Part shown: in pieces, positions 43,051 to 50,629 of the stretch
Position numbering within the stretch: position 1 is the stretch's first letter
Layout: each line of letters begins with the position of its first letter
Position numbers and translations under genes: made by a program
Assembly: GCF_001723605.1 (NCBI RefSeq)
Contig: NZ_CP017111.1
Location: 2,728,001-2,792,000, forward strand
Source: Sulfurospirillum halorespirans DSM 13726
GTDB lineage: Bacteria > Campylobacterota > Campylobacteria > Campylobacterales > Sulfurospirillaceae
Length of the DNA stretch: 64,000 bases
Direction of reading: 5' to 3'
Notes under the pieces: model-generated
Databases searched by the model: none
What the model was told of the DNA's origin: nothing
The model's input: the letters and a program-made list of their open reading frames with translations, nothing else

Positions 43051-43070
43051 AAGCCCTATTTTAGGGCTTT
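43051..43070 (+). terminator. Terminator of the chemoreceptor gene
   Basis: AAGCCCT and AGGGCTT form a 7-bp stem with an ATTTT loop, followed by T, 4 nt after the stop. It lies between convergent genes. Confidence 0.8.
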
Positions 43071-43898
43071 CTAATCTCCCGCTTTTCTGGCAATCGTATC
43101 CATCCAGCAGGTGGGGAAAAACCGTTTTAGCCAGACAAAAAGCTTGGTTGGGAAGGTCACGGGGTAGCGAAACTTTGGCTTTTTGGCTTCAATCGCGTGA
43201 ATCAAAACCTCTAAAACCGCCTCAGCACCCAAGGTAAAAGCGCTGTCGCCACTCTTTTGAAGGCGTTCTAATGTTTTGGTGTAAACATCTTTGTGTGCGG
43301 AGCGCTCTTGGTCGATGTTGGCGCGAAACTTTGCAAGTGCATTTTTGCGAAATTTACTTCGGATGGGGCCTGGCTCTATCAAAACAACCTCAATGCCACT
43401 GCCATGAAGCTCAAGTCTGAGTGTATCGGCAAGTCCTTCGATGGCAAATTTGGACGCATTGTACGCCCCTCGGTAACCCATCGCGACTAAACCCAAAATG
43501 GAACTGTTGTAGATGATGCGCCCATGCCCTTGTTTTCGCATGTAGGGAAGCACAAGGTTTGTCAGCTCTAAGGTGCCAAAAACATTGGTTTCAAACTGTT
43601 CACGAAGCACGTCACGCTTCAGATCTTCCACGGCTCCTGGTTGTCCGTACGCGGCGTTGTTAAAGAGCACATCAATGCGACCACCCGTTTGAGAGATCAT
43701 CCACGCAAGCGCTACATGTAAACTGCTAGAGTCGCACAGATCAAGTTTAAACGCATTGAGCCCTTCTTCTTTAAGACGCTTGACGTCCTCATCTTTACGA
43801 CACGTTGCAAAAACGGTGTAACCCAGTTTTGAAAGTCCGTGCGCGCAGGTATAGCCAATGCCCGAAGAGCAGCCTGTGATAAGAATCGTTTGAGCCAT
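43071..43898 (-). CDS. Short-chain dehydrogenase/reductase (SDR), second copy type
   Basis: A 275-residue SDR from ATG 43898, which overlaps the DsrE stop (TGATG). The NAD(P) loop is TGCSSGIGYTCAHG, the triad has Ser in IIYNSSILG and Tyr-x-x-x-Lys in YNASKFA. The C-terminal extension with KLFVWLKRFFPTCWMDTIAR recalls SDRs acting on lipids or retinol-like molecules. A palindrome core copy at 43713-43720 encodes L-H-V. Coupling with DsrE suggests a shared transcript, but no pathway is evident. Confidence 0.87.
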   Translation of the reverse strand: MAQTILITGCSSGIGYTCAHGLSKLGYTVFATCRKDEDVKRLKEEGLNAFKLDLCDSSSLHVALAWMISQTGGRIDVLFNNAAYGQPGAVEDLKRDVLREQFETNVFGTLELTNLVLPYMRKQGHGRIIYNSSILGLVAMGYRGAYNASKFAIEGLADTLRLELHGSGIEVVLIEPGPIRSKFRKNALAKFRANIDQERSAHKDVYTKTLERLQKSGDSAFTLGAEAVLEVLIHAIEAKKPKFRYPVTFPTKLFVWLKRFFPTCWMDTIARKAGD

Positions 43899-44236
43899 CA
43901 GACACTCACAATGGTTTCGCCAGAGTTGATCCACGAGCTTAGAAGTTCGCCCGTGTAAAAAACATCAATTCCGCAGCTTTGTAACGGCGCGGTGATCTCC
44001 ATTGTGTCGGCGCATTTAAGGCAGGCTACCACTTTGACACCATCTTTTACCATTGCTTCGACTTTGGCTCGCACTTCCGCATCTTCGCTGATCAAACGCT
44101 GTGAAGCACCCCAAACAAGCACTTCGACTTCATCCATCCACCCTTTTAAAATGGCGTTGTGTGCGTAGAGGCAGACCATCAGTAAGGCGGTCTCTTTGTT
44201 ATCGGTTGTCCATAAGATTTTTGCTTTTTTTGACAT
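43898..44236 (-). CDS. DsrE-family protein
   Basis: A 112-residue protein with the Rossmann-like DsrE fold: KKAKILWTTDNKETALLMV at the start, then VEVLVWGASQRLI and VKVVACLKCADTM near the position where sulfur-carrying members have a reactive cysteine. A paired cysteine LQSCGIDV follows. Members carry sulfur or bind small ligands. Function here is open. It is coupled to the downstream SDR. Confidence 0.75.
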   Translation of the reverse strand: MSKKAKILWTTDNKETALLMVCLYAHNAILKGWMDEVEVLVWGASQRLISEDAEVRAKVEAMVKDGVKVVACLKCADTMEITAPLQSCGIDVFYTGELLSSWINSGETIVSV

Positions 44237-44244
44237 GGTGATCC

Positions 44245-44256
44245 TTTACATGTAAA
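44245..44256. repeat. TTTACATGTAAA palindrome, intergenic copy
   Basis: Directly before the DsrE start. Read leftward its right arm gives AAAGG, the DsrE ribosome site. Confidence 0.9.
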
Positions 44257-44271
44257 GTGTCAAAGGAGAAA

Positions 44272-44299
44272 CTCAAAGCTTTACATGTAAAGCTTTGAG
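44272..44299. repeat. Extended 28-bp perfect palindrome built on TTTACATGTAAA
   Basis: The 12-mer at 44280-44291 is extended on both sides by CTCAAAGC / GCTTTGAG into 28 symmetric bases. It lies 10 nt after the carboxynorspermidine synthase stop, where it can act as a terminator hairpin, although no T-run follows. Confidence 0.9.
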
Positions 44300-44308
44300 C
44301 ATAAGAAA

Positions 44309-45523
44309 TTATTTGACTTCGAACGTTTGCTCAGGTTTCATTTCGATAATTTTCCAAGGAAGCCCTTGCACATTGAGCTCGTCCATAAAAGGTTTTGCAT
44401 CGAATTGTTCCATGTTAAAAACTCCCAAGCCAGTCCATTTACCCTCTAACATCATTTTAGCCCCGATCATCGCAGGCACGCCTGTGGTGTAACTGACCGC
44501 TTGAGCGCCCGTCTCACGGTAACACGCTTGGTGATCGCACACGTTGTAGATGTACACTTTGCGTTTTTGACCATCTTTAAGCCCTTCAAAAACACACCCG
44601 ATGTTCGTAAACCCAACGGTTCGAGGTCCTAAACTTGCAGGATCTGGAAGCAATGCTTTTAAGAGTTGAATTGGCACGATTTTCACACCGTCAACCTCAA
44701 CTTCATCAATGCGAAGCATACCCACGTTTTCCAAGCATTTCATGTGTGTAAGGTAGCTTTGACCAAAGGTCATAAAGAAGCGAATACGTTTCAATCCTTT
44801 AATGTTTTGAACGAGTGACTCTAACTCTTCATGGTAAAGCAAATAACTGTCTTTTGGACCCACTTCTGGGTAATCCCAGACCATTTTCACTGAAACAGGC
44901 TCTGTTTCGATCCATTTGCCCTCTTCCCAGTAACGCCCTTTAGAGCTAACTTCTCTAAGGTTGATCTCTGGATTAAAATTCGTTGCAAACGCATAACCAT
45001 GATCGCCTGCGTTACAGTCTAAGATGTCGATAGAGTTAATCTCATCAAAGAGGTATTGCTGTGCATAGGCACAAAAAACATTGGTCACACCTGGGTCAAA
45101 TCCACTACCCAAAAGCGCCATAATGCCAGCATCTTTAAACGCTTTGTCTCTTGCCCATTGCTCTTTGTACTCAAATTTTGCCAAGTCTGGATGCTCATAG
45201 TTTGCGGTATCAAGGTAAGGAACGTTGGTTTTTATACATGCGTCCATGATGGTAAGGTCTTGATATGGAAGCGCGATGTTCATCACCAAAGCTGGGTTTA
45301 CTTTTTTGATTAAAGCGACGAGTGATTCGACATCATCCGCATCAATTGCAGCGGTTTCAATGTTTACATGTAAAGATTCTTTGATCTCATTTGCGATTTG
45401 GTCGCACTTTGATTTGGTTCTACTTGCCAAAACGATGTGCGAAAACACCGCACTGTTCATCGCACATTTTTTAGTGACCACACGGCTCACTCCACCCGCA
45501 CCAATAATTAATACTGTTGCCAT
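44309..45523 (-). CDS. Carboxynorspermidine synthase (saccharopine-dehydrogenase family)
   Basis: A 404-residue enzyme from ATG 45523, with AAAGGAT upstream. The N-terminal Rossmann motif is VLIIGAGGVSRVV, followed by VMNIALPYQDLTIMDAC and the family segment LGSGFDPGVTNVFCAYA. This family condenses a diamine with aspartate semialdehyde and reduces the product to carboxynorspermidine or carboxyspermidine, the substrate of NspC encoded nearby. The two genes are 3.5 kb apart and not in one operon. A palindrome copy at 45363-45374 encodes L-H-V-N. Confidence 0.88.
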   Translation of the reverse strand: MATVLIIGAGGVSRVVTKKCAMNSAVFSHIVLASRTKSKCDQIANEIKESLHVNIETAAIDADDVESLVALIKKVNPALVMNIALPYQDLTIMDACIKTNVPYLDTANYEHPDLAKFEYKEQWARDKAFKDAGIMALLGSGFDPGVTNVFCAYAQQYLFDEINSIDILDCNAGDHGYAFATNFNPEINLREVSSKGRYWEEGKWIETEPVSVKMVWDYPEVGPKDSYLLYHEELESLVQNIKGLKRIRFFMTFGQSYLTHMKCLENVGMLRIDEVEVDGVKIVPIQLLKALLPDPASLGPRTVGFTNIGCVFEGLKDGQKRKVYIYNVCDHQACYRETGAQAVSYTTGVPAMIGAKMMLEGKWTGLGVFNMEQFDAKPFMDELNVQGLPWKIIEMKPEQTFEVK

Positions 45524-45548
45524 TTCTATCCTTTGAGGTTTCATTATG

Positions 45549-45597
45549 AGGCTTCTTTAATAAGCGCTATGGCTCATAGCCATTATCAAAAAAGCCT
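45549..45597 (-). terminator. Terminator after rdgB
   Basis: Read leftward, AGGCTT and AAGCCT close a long imperfect stem whose core is ATGGCT/AGCCAT around a 3-nt loop, with a TTTTTTG tract on the entry side. It separates rdgB from the carboxynorspermidine synthase gene. Confidence 0.6.
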
Positions 45598-45627
45598 AGT
45601 TTATTTTACGGTTTTTTGGTTACGTTT

Positions 45628-46230
45628 TTATTTCAAGCTTTTAAGTACGATGTACGCGAGTTCAAGCGCACGTGCTCGGTGGGAAAAGGCTTTTTTCACG
45701 CTCTCATCCAGTTCACCCAGTGTTTGAGTGTAACCGCAGGGAATGAACATTGGGTCGTATCCAAAGCCGTTGTTTCCACGAGCCTCAGCAATGGCATCTC
45801 CATGCATCCAGCCATGCACACAAAATTCGCCTTTGGCACAGACAAGCGCAATCGCCGCGGTGTAAAATGCAGGTGTTTTTGCAATACCTTTGTCTTTAAG
45901 CGTCTGAATGAGTTTATTTAAATTATCTTTAGCGTTTGCATGCACACCTGCATAACGCGCACTGTAAATGCCCGGCTCTCCGCCTAAAAGAGGAACACTG
46001 ATGCCACTGTCATCGCTTAAAACGATGTCGTTTTTGGTGTCCAGTTTTTCATAAACGGCGCGCGCTTTAATCAGTGCATTTTCTTTAAATGTTGTGCCTG
46101 TCTCATCAATCTCAAAAGGAGGCATAATATCGCTGTAAGCGACGACTTCATATTCGCTGATCCATGATTGAAACTCTTTGACTTTACCGTGATTGGACGT
46201 GGCTAAAATAATTCTCAAACGCTGCTCCAT
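45628..46230 (-). CDS. rdgB: RdgB/HAM1 non-canonical purine NTP pyrophosphatase
   Basis: A protein of about 200 residues. RIILATSNHGKVKEFQ at the start is the nucleotide-binding motif, and FKENALIKA, LSDDSGISVPLLGGEPGIYSAR and GNNGFGYDPMF are family signatures. It hydrolyses dITP and XTP to keep them out of DNA. The start is either ATG 46230, with AAGG only 2 nt away, or TTG 46218, which has GGAG 5 nt upstream and would begin at the conserved motif. The TTG is the better ribosome fit. A palindrome copy stands at 46235. Confidence 0.9.
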   Translation of the reverse strand: MEQRLRIILATSNHGKVKEFQSWISEYEVVAYSDIMPPFEIDETGTTFKENALIKARAVYEKLDTKNDIVLSDDSGISVPLLGGEPGIYSARYAGVHANAKDNLNKLIQTLKDKGIAKTPAFYTAAIALVCAKGEFCVHGWMHGDAIAEARGNNGFGYDPMFIPCGYTQTLGELDESVKKAFSHRARALELAYIVLKSLK

Positions 46231-46379
46231 TACCTTACATGTAAAAGGTTTAGAAATAACCTGCACGCAACACTTTGAGCCGATGGGACGAAAAAGCGTA
46301 CGCGTTTCGGGGTTCTCATCGTGTCTCAACTGTGTGGAGAAAGGGTTAATTCTATACCTTGATTTTATCCATTATTTGT

Positions 46380-47453
46380 TTAAAACTTGGGCTGCATAAT
46401 CCACAGCTCCAGTGGCGCTTTGAGCTCGCCTGCTATCCATTGTGCCCGCTCGCCGTAACCCATAAACATATCCGCTCGATTTGGTCCTTTGATTGCACCT
46501 CCCGTGTCTTGGGCAAAGACAAACTTCTCGACTTTATAGTTAGGCGATTCGCTCTTCACGACCAAAAGTGACCCTAAAGGAATATGCGCCCTATCCACTG
46601 CAACGGAACGCTCAGGGGTTAGTACCAGTCCCAAACTCCCCGTAGCACGCTGTTCCATTCTACGAAAGAAAACATAACTGGGATTCGTGTTGAGCAATGT
46701 GTCGATCTGGCTTGGGTGAGCAATAAGCCACGCTCGGATGCTCTGCAAAGAGACCTCTTCCACGGAATTAAAAATCCCACGGTTGATCATCTCACGCCCC
46801 AAGGATTTGTACGCATGCCCGTTTGAATCGGCATAGCCTATAAAAATGACGTTGCCATTTTCCAGCTCAACCCTTCCAGAGCCTTGCACTTCCATAAAGA
46901 AAAGATCGATCTTATCGTCCACATAACAGAGCACTTCGGCGTTGAGTTTACGCTTTCCGATCTCTTCGCGCGTAAAATAAGGCATCATTTTGCCCTTTAC
47001 GGAACGTCCTCGCATCTTTTTGTCATTCTCACCCACGATCATCACAAGGTCTTTGGGTTTGCCGTAAACGGGGTATTTGAACCGTTCTGTTTTTTTCAAA
47101 CTGCCGTGCAACAAAGGTTCATAATAGCCTGTCAGCATCGAGCGTTGTTCGTTGGGTTGGATTTTTTTAAGCTCAAAAGAGTTTTTAAAAAAGGCTTTCG
47201 CATCGTTTACATGTAAAGCTTGTTCACACACATTGGCATACACTTTTTGGGTTAAAGGTGCTGCACAATTCTGGCGAAACAAAACAAGGAGTTCATCAAA
47301 ATTCTCAGTGTGACTCAGCATTTCAAAGCGTTCATTTTGCTCTTGAAGCGAGAGGACTAAAGCTTCATCTTGAAGCGTTGGAGCGGTTGTTTTCAAGCTA
47401 CAACCGCTCACCAAAACCATTAAACAACTACAAAAATAGAGACTCTTTCGCAT
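46380..47453 (-). CDS. mltA: Membrane-bound lytic murein transglycosylase A (MltA)
   Basis: A lipoprotein of 357 residues with lipobox LVSGC. The MltA core has YEPLLHGSL, FFMEVQGSGRVELENG and GYADSNGHAYKSLGR, and the 3D domain has the catalytic Asp in FAQDTGGAIKGPNRADMFMG. It cleaves glycan strands to 1,6-anhydro muropeptides in the periplasm. ATG 47453 is preferred over 47459 because GGATGG serves as its ribosome site. The same MVM-K start arrangement occurs in the lipoprotein at 1560. A palindrome copy at 47206-47217 encodes L-H-V-N. Confidence 0.93.
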   Translation of the reverse strand: MRKSLYFCSCLMVLVSGCSLKTTAPTLQDEALVLSLQEQNERFEMLSHTENFDELLVLFRQNCAAPLTQKVYANVCEQALHVNDAKAFFKNSFELKKIQPNEQRSMLTGYYEPLLHGSLKKTERFKYPVYGKPKDLVMIVGENDKKMRGRSVKGKMMPYFTREEIGKRKLNAEVLCYVDDKIDLFFMEVQGSGRVELENGNVIFIGYADSNGHAYKSLGREMINRGIFNSVEEVSLQSIRAWLIAHPSQIDTLLNTNPSYVFFRRMEQRATGSLGLVLTPERSVAVDRAHIPLGSLLVVKSESPNYKVEKFVFAQDTGGAIKGPNRADMFMGYGERAQWIAGELKAPLELWIMQPKF

Positions 47454-47469
47454 TACCATCCATTAAGAA

Positions 47470-47487
47470 GAGACACTCACGTGTCTC
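47470..47487 (-). terminator. Hairpin between the 52-residue gene and mltA
   Basis: GAGACAC and GTGTCTC form a perfect 7-bp stem around a 4-nt loop, then TTCTT when read leftward. It is a partial terminator or processing signal. Confidence 0.6.
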
Positions 47488-47491
47488 ACAT

Positions 47492-47650
47492 TTACTTTTT
47501 AAGCGTCGCTAACTCCGCTTTAATCGCGTCAAACTCAGCATAGATTTTATTGTGTTCCATGACAATCCAGTGGTTCAATCCCACATAATACAGCGAAACA
47601 AAATACGCAACCACACACCCTAAAAAACCCAAAATATGTGTAATTTCCAT
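47492..47650 (-). CDS. 52-residue single-helix membrane protein
   Basis: An ATG with AAAAGGAT 8 nt upstream opens 52 codons. The product begins MEITHILGFLGCVVAYFVSL, one membrane helix of about 20 residues, continues YYVGLNHWIVMEHN, and ends in a short charged coiled segment EFDAIKAELATLKK. A TATACT element lies about 30 nt upstream. The layout (helix then short coiled coil) recalls small accessory subunits of membrane complexes. No family is recognised. Confidence 0.7.
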   Translation of the reverse strand: MEITHILGFLGCVVAYFVSLYYVGLNHWIVMEHNKIYAEFDAIKAELATLKK

Positions 47651-47678
47651 GGCCTATCCTTTTCATTTGATGAAAAAA

Positions 47679-47684
47679 GTATAA
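47679..47684 (-). promoter_or_regulatory. Probable -10 element for the 52-residue gene
   Basis: Read leftward TATACT, 29 nt before the start codon. A TTTTCAT/ATGAAAA inverted repeat lies between it and the ribosome site. Confidence 0.4.
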
Positions 47685-47791
47685 CATAAATATACCTTGC
47701 TCGATATGATGCTTACAAATCCCATAGAATTTTCAAAGTTTAACCAAGGTAAAATTGTCACATCAATATATCTTTTAGGATTATCAGACTG

Positions 47792-49108
47792 ATGTTTAAA
47801 ACTATTTTCCCCCTTAGCCTTATCATTTCCCTCCGTTTCTTAGGTCTCTTTATCGTCCTACCTGTCCTCTCCGTTTACGCGCTCCATCTGGAAGGATCTA
47901 ACGAATTTTTAGTGGGCATTACCATCGGCGGATACGCGCTGACGCAGATGCTCCTTCAAATTCCTTTTGGCATTATGTCTGACAAGATTGGACGCAAAAT
48001 CACCATTTTTATTGGACTGGTTATCTTTCTTGCAGGCTCATTAGTGTGTGCGTATAGTGACACCATTTATGGCTTGATGATCGGACGCTTTTTGCAAGGT
48101 GCTGCTGCGATTGGCGCTGTAGGAACGGCAATGATCAGCGATATGGTCAAAGAAGAGGTTCGTGGTCACGCGATGGCGATTATGGGTGGCTGTATTGCCG
48201 CGAGTTTTGCCATTTCGATGATGCTCGGCTCCTTGATTGGTGGCTATTATGGGGTCGATAAACTCTTTTTTATCACTGCTGCCCTTTCGATTTTTTCAAT
48301 GATTGTACTCTACACCAAAGTGCCAAATCCTCCTAAAATCGTTCACCATTACGGTGCCGATGAGACGGAACTCAAGCACATTTTAAAAGACCGAAACCTT
48401 ATGAACATGAATATCACCAACATGCTGCAAAAAGGGATGATGACATTAGCATTTATGGTCATTCCCATCATCATGGTGCAAGAGTTTGGCTTTGCTAAAA
48501 AAGAGCTCTGGATGGTTTACTTACCTGCCATGCTCTTTGGTGTCCTTGCGATGGGACCGTCTGCGATTTTAGGGGAGAAAAAACACCGCTCCAAAGAGAT
48601 GCTCATGATCGGTGTCGCGCTCTTTGCGATCAGCTACGTTATGATGGGCTACGCAAAAAGTGCGCCGTGGTTTATCGTAGGCGTGGTGATCTTTTTTATC
48701 GGTTTTAACATGCATGAACCACTCATGCAATCCATGGCAAGCAAATATGCCAAAGTTCACCAAAAAGGCGCAGCGCTGGGTGTCTTTAACACTTTTGGTT
48801 ACGCAGGAACGTTTATTGGTGGTGTTTTTGGTGGGTATTTCTTGCAACATTTTGGCATTATGGAGATTGCTTGGGTTATTTTTATCGCCTGTATTGGCTG
48901 GCTATTTTTAATAGCCGCCCTCAAAAATCCAAGCCTCAATAAAAATCTCTATTTGCCCTTTTCCACCATCGACATGACACGTACCTTGCATCTCAGCCAC
49001 GTCAAAGGCGTCGTCGAATGGTACAAAAACGAAAGTGAAGCGCTTCTTGTTATCAAGTACGACTCACAAGCCACCGACAAAGAGACCATCTTAGCGGTTT
49101 TAGAATAG
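47792..49108 (+). CDS. YajR-like major facilitator transporter with C-terminal YAM domain
   Basis: A 438-residue 12-helix MFS protein. Helix 2-3 loop motif A is GIMSDKIGRKITIFIG. After the last helix comes a separate domain of about 55 residues beginning TIDMTRTLHLSHVKGVVEWY, a ferredoxin-like fold as in E. coli YajR. The likely role is drug or metabolite efflux. The ribosome site is weak (AGGAT 11 nt upstream). The next gene starts with GTG right after its stop. Confidence 0.88.
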   Translation: MFKTIFPLSLIISLRFLGLFIVLPVLSVYALHLEGSNEFLVGITIGGYALTQMLLQIPFGIMSDKIGRKITIFIGLVIFLAGSLVCAYSDTIYGLMIGRFLQGAAAIGAVGTAMISDMVKEEVRGHAMAIMGGCIAASFAISMMLGSLIGGYYGVDKLFFITAALSIFSMIVLYTKVPNPPKIVHHYGADETELKHILKDRNLMNMNITNMLQKGMMTLAFMVIPIIMVQEFGFAKKELWMVYLPAMLFGVLAMGPSAILGEKKHRSKEMLMIGVALFAISYVMMGYAKSAPWFIVGVVIFFIGFNMHEPLMQSMASKYAKVHQKGAALGVFNTFGYAGTFIGGVFGGYFLQHFGIMEIAWVIFIACIGWLFLIAALKNPSLNKNLYLPFSTIDMTRTLHLSHVKGVVEWYKNESEALLVIKYDSQATDKETILAVLE

Positions 49109-49531
49109 GTGAACTACCTCAGCCTTTTTCTCGCAAGCTTCGCCTCCGCCACGCTATTGCCCGGTGGAAGCGAAGCACTTTTTGTCTATCTTTTAAGCGA
49201 ACAATTAAACCCTTTTGTACTCCTACTCATCGCCACACTGGGCAACACATTAGGCTCGTTTGTGAACTATGTGCTTGGAAAACACGCCTCCACCTTCGCC
49301 CTCTCCAAAGGATACATGAGCGAAAAGCATCTCCAAAAAGCCTCCACCCTTTTTGAAAAATACGGCGCAATAAGCCTACTCTTTTCATGGCTCCCCATCA
49401 TCGGCGACCCACTCACCTTTGTCGCTGGCATCGTGCGTTATGCGTGGTGGAAATTTCTCCTCATCGTAAGTTTTGCCAAATTGGCACGGTATAGTTTTGT
49501 CTATCTTGGATTTTTGGCGGTAACACAATGA
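49109..49531 (+). CDS. YqaA-family (VTT domain) membrane protein
   Basis: A 140-residue membrane protein with LASFASATLLPGGSEALF at the start, GNTLGSFVNYVLGKHAS in the middle and LLFSWLPIIGDPLTFVAG later, the conserved elements of the YqaA branch of the DedA/VTT superfamily. The start is a GTG directly after the MFS stop codon, so it depends on coupled translation. VTT proteins move lipids across membranes, but YqaA itself is uncharacterised. Confidence 0.85.
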   Translation: MNYLSLFLASFASATLLPGGSEALFVYLLSEQLNPFVLLLIATLGNTLGSFVNYVLGKHASTFALSKGYMSEKHLQKASTLFEKYGAISLLFSWLPIIGDPLTFVAGIVRYAWWKFLLIVSFAKLARYSFVYLGFLAVTQ

Positions 49532-49758
49532 ACACACACATCTCCTGCGAATTTTACGACCAGCTCATGGTCGCTATCCAACGCAAAATTCCTTCCACGA
49601 TTGTCTATCTGGAAAACGAGCAAAAAACCACCGTTAAAGGCGTTGTTACGGAATTGATGATGATAGAGTATGAAGAGTTTTTGGTTTTAGAAGGTGGAAA
49701 GAAGATCAATCTTCAGAGCATTTTTTTATTTAATGGGAAGAGGCATAAAGAGGGATGA
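49528..49758 (+). CDS. Rof-like (Rho-binding antiterminator) small protein
   Basis: A 76-residue protein overlapping the previous stop by 4 nt (ATGA). The pattern I-x-C-x-x-YD-x-L near the start (ISCEFYDQLMVAIQRK), then IVYLENEQKTTVKGVV, EEFLVLEGG and KINLQSI, follows the Sm-like Rof proteins that inhibit transcription terminator Rho in E. coli. The match is by eye and the protein is short, so an unrelated small beta-barrel is possible. The place after YajR and YqaA genes gives no functional hint. Confidence 0.5.
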   Translation: MNTHISCEFYDQLMVAIQRKIPSTIVYLENEQKTTVKGVVTELMMIEYEEFLVLEGGKKINLQSIFLFNGKRHKEG

Positions 49759-49761
49759 AGC

Positions 49762-49773
49762 TTTACATGTAAA
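49762..49773. repeat. TTTACATGTAAA palindrome, intergenic copy
   Basis: Four nt after the Rof-like stop, between convergent genes, flanked by C and G. It is the only candidate 3' hairpin there. Confidence 0.9.
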
Positions 49774-49790
49774 GATTTTGTCTTAATATA

Positions 49791-50266
49791 TTATGGTCGA
49801 ATTTCTATCGGTGTTCCTGCGTCTATTGCATTCCAAATTAAATCCATATCGCTAATACATCCATTTGTCCAATTGAAAAATTGCATTATAAATGACGCCC
49901 ATCCAAAACCATTTTTTTGTCCATGAATCATAATTGCGCTACCAGGTGATACACCTAATTTATGAGCAGTTTCAATATCTTTTGCGTTAGGATAAGAAAT
50001 ATGAATTGCCTTATGAAATGCACTATCTTGTTTCTTGTAATCAAGGGTATAGAAGCCTTCAGGAGTTCGTTTATCACCTTCTTGTTGCTTATGTCCGCTT
50101 AAATTATTAGCTCCAAACACTACTGGATATGTTCCTATGTCTTGTTTGTCTTTGTAAAGTATCATTGTTTTTTCTTTTTTAGAAACAATAACAATATCAG
50201 CTTTTTCCATAGAGAATAAAGACAAAGAACTTAAATAAGCATCAACATTATAAATAGAAATTTCAT
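49791..50266 (-). CDS. L,D-transpeptidase (YkuD domain), apparent frameshift in signal peptide
   Basis: The YkuD core has GDKRTPEGFYTL, IMIHGQKNGFG and the catalytic cysteine in NWTNGCISDMD, so it should form 3-3 cross-links or attach proteins to peptidoglycan. The uninterrupted frame begins MEYYEISIYN (ATG 50276) and has no export signal. In another frame, ATG 50266 with GGAG upstream encodes MKFLFIMLMLI and then a stop. Adding one T at 50233-50235 (ATTTAAG to ATTTTAAG) would join it to SSLSLFSMEKADIVIVSK, a textbook Sec signal. So the gene either carries a one-base deletion or the sequence has an error. It is AT-rich and may be acquired. Confidence 0.75.
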
Positions 50267-50325
50267 AATACTCCATATTTTGGATGTTAAATCTTAGGAT
50301 TTAAGAGGCAGAACTAAACTTTCTA

Positions 50326-50532
50326 TTAAACCTCATTCCCTTCAATAGGATTGATGCGAATCTCCACCGTATCGTCACTCTTTGCTGCAATGACAATTTC
50401 GATAGGTCGACAGCAGACATAACAGTCTTCAACATAACTCTCGCCCACTTCGCTACTGGGTTCAATAAAAATAGTAAAGTTTTCCCAACAGTAAGGGCAT
50501 GTTATAGTTTTTTCAAACAGTTCGTTATTCAT
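50326..50532 (-). CDS. CPXCG-motif cysteine-rich small protein
   Basis: A 68-residue protein with two cysteine pairs, TCPYCWENF near residue 12 and DCYVCCRPIE near residue 36, spaced to bind one zinc ion. It fits the CPXCG family of unknown function. It has no membrane segment. The gene sits alone between the L,D-transpeptidase gene and moeA. Confidence 0.78.
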   Translation of the reverse strand: MNNELFEKTITCPYCWENFTIFIEPSSEVGESYVEDCYVCCRPIEIVIAAKSDDTVEIRINPIEGNEV

Positions 50533-50563
50533 AAAAACCTTTCTAAAAATAGCGGGCTATGTG

Positions 50564-50575
50564 TTTACATGTAAA
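50564..50575. repeat. TTTACATGTAAA palindrome, intergenic copy
   Basis: Between the moeA hairpin and the CPXCG gene start. Confidence 0.9.
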
Positions 50576-50595
50576 GTAAAAAATGAGGTTTTTTG

Positions 50596-50629
50596 GGTAT
50601 TGCCAGACCTTTACAAGTCCAGCAATACC
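50596..50629 (-). terminator. Possible terminator at the end of moeA
   Basis: Read leftward, GGTATTGCTGGAC pairs with GTCTGGCAATACC (two G-U pairs) across the stop codon. The stem is long but lacks a T-run. Confidence 0.45.

Noticed and set aside
46231-46330. Possible leader peptide or longer RdgB N-terminus
   Set aside because: The extension contains the palindrome-encoded F-T-C-K, and the conserved RdgB start lies after it. A 29-codon frame ending TAATG exists but has no good ribosome site or likeness.
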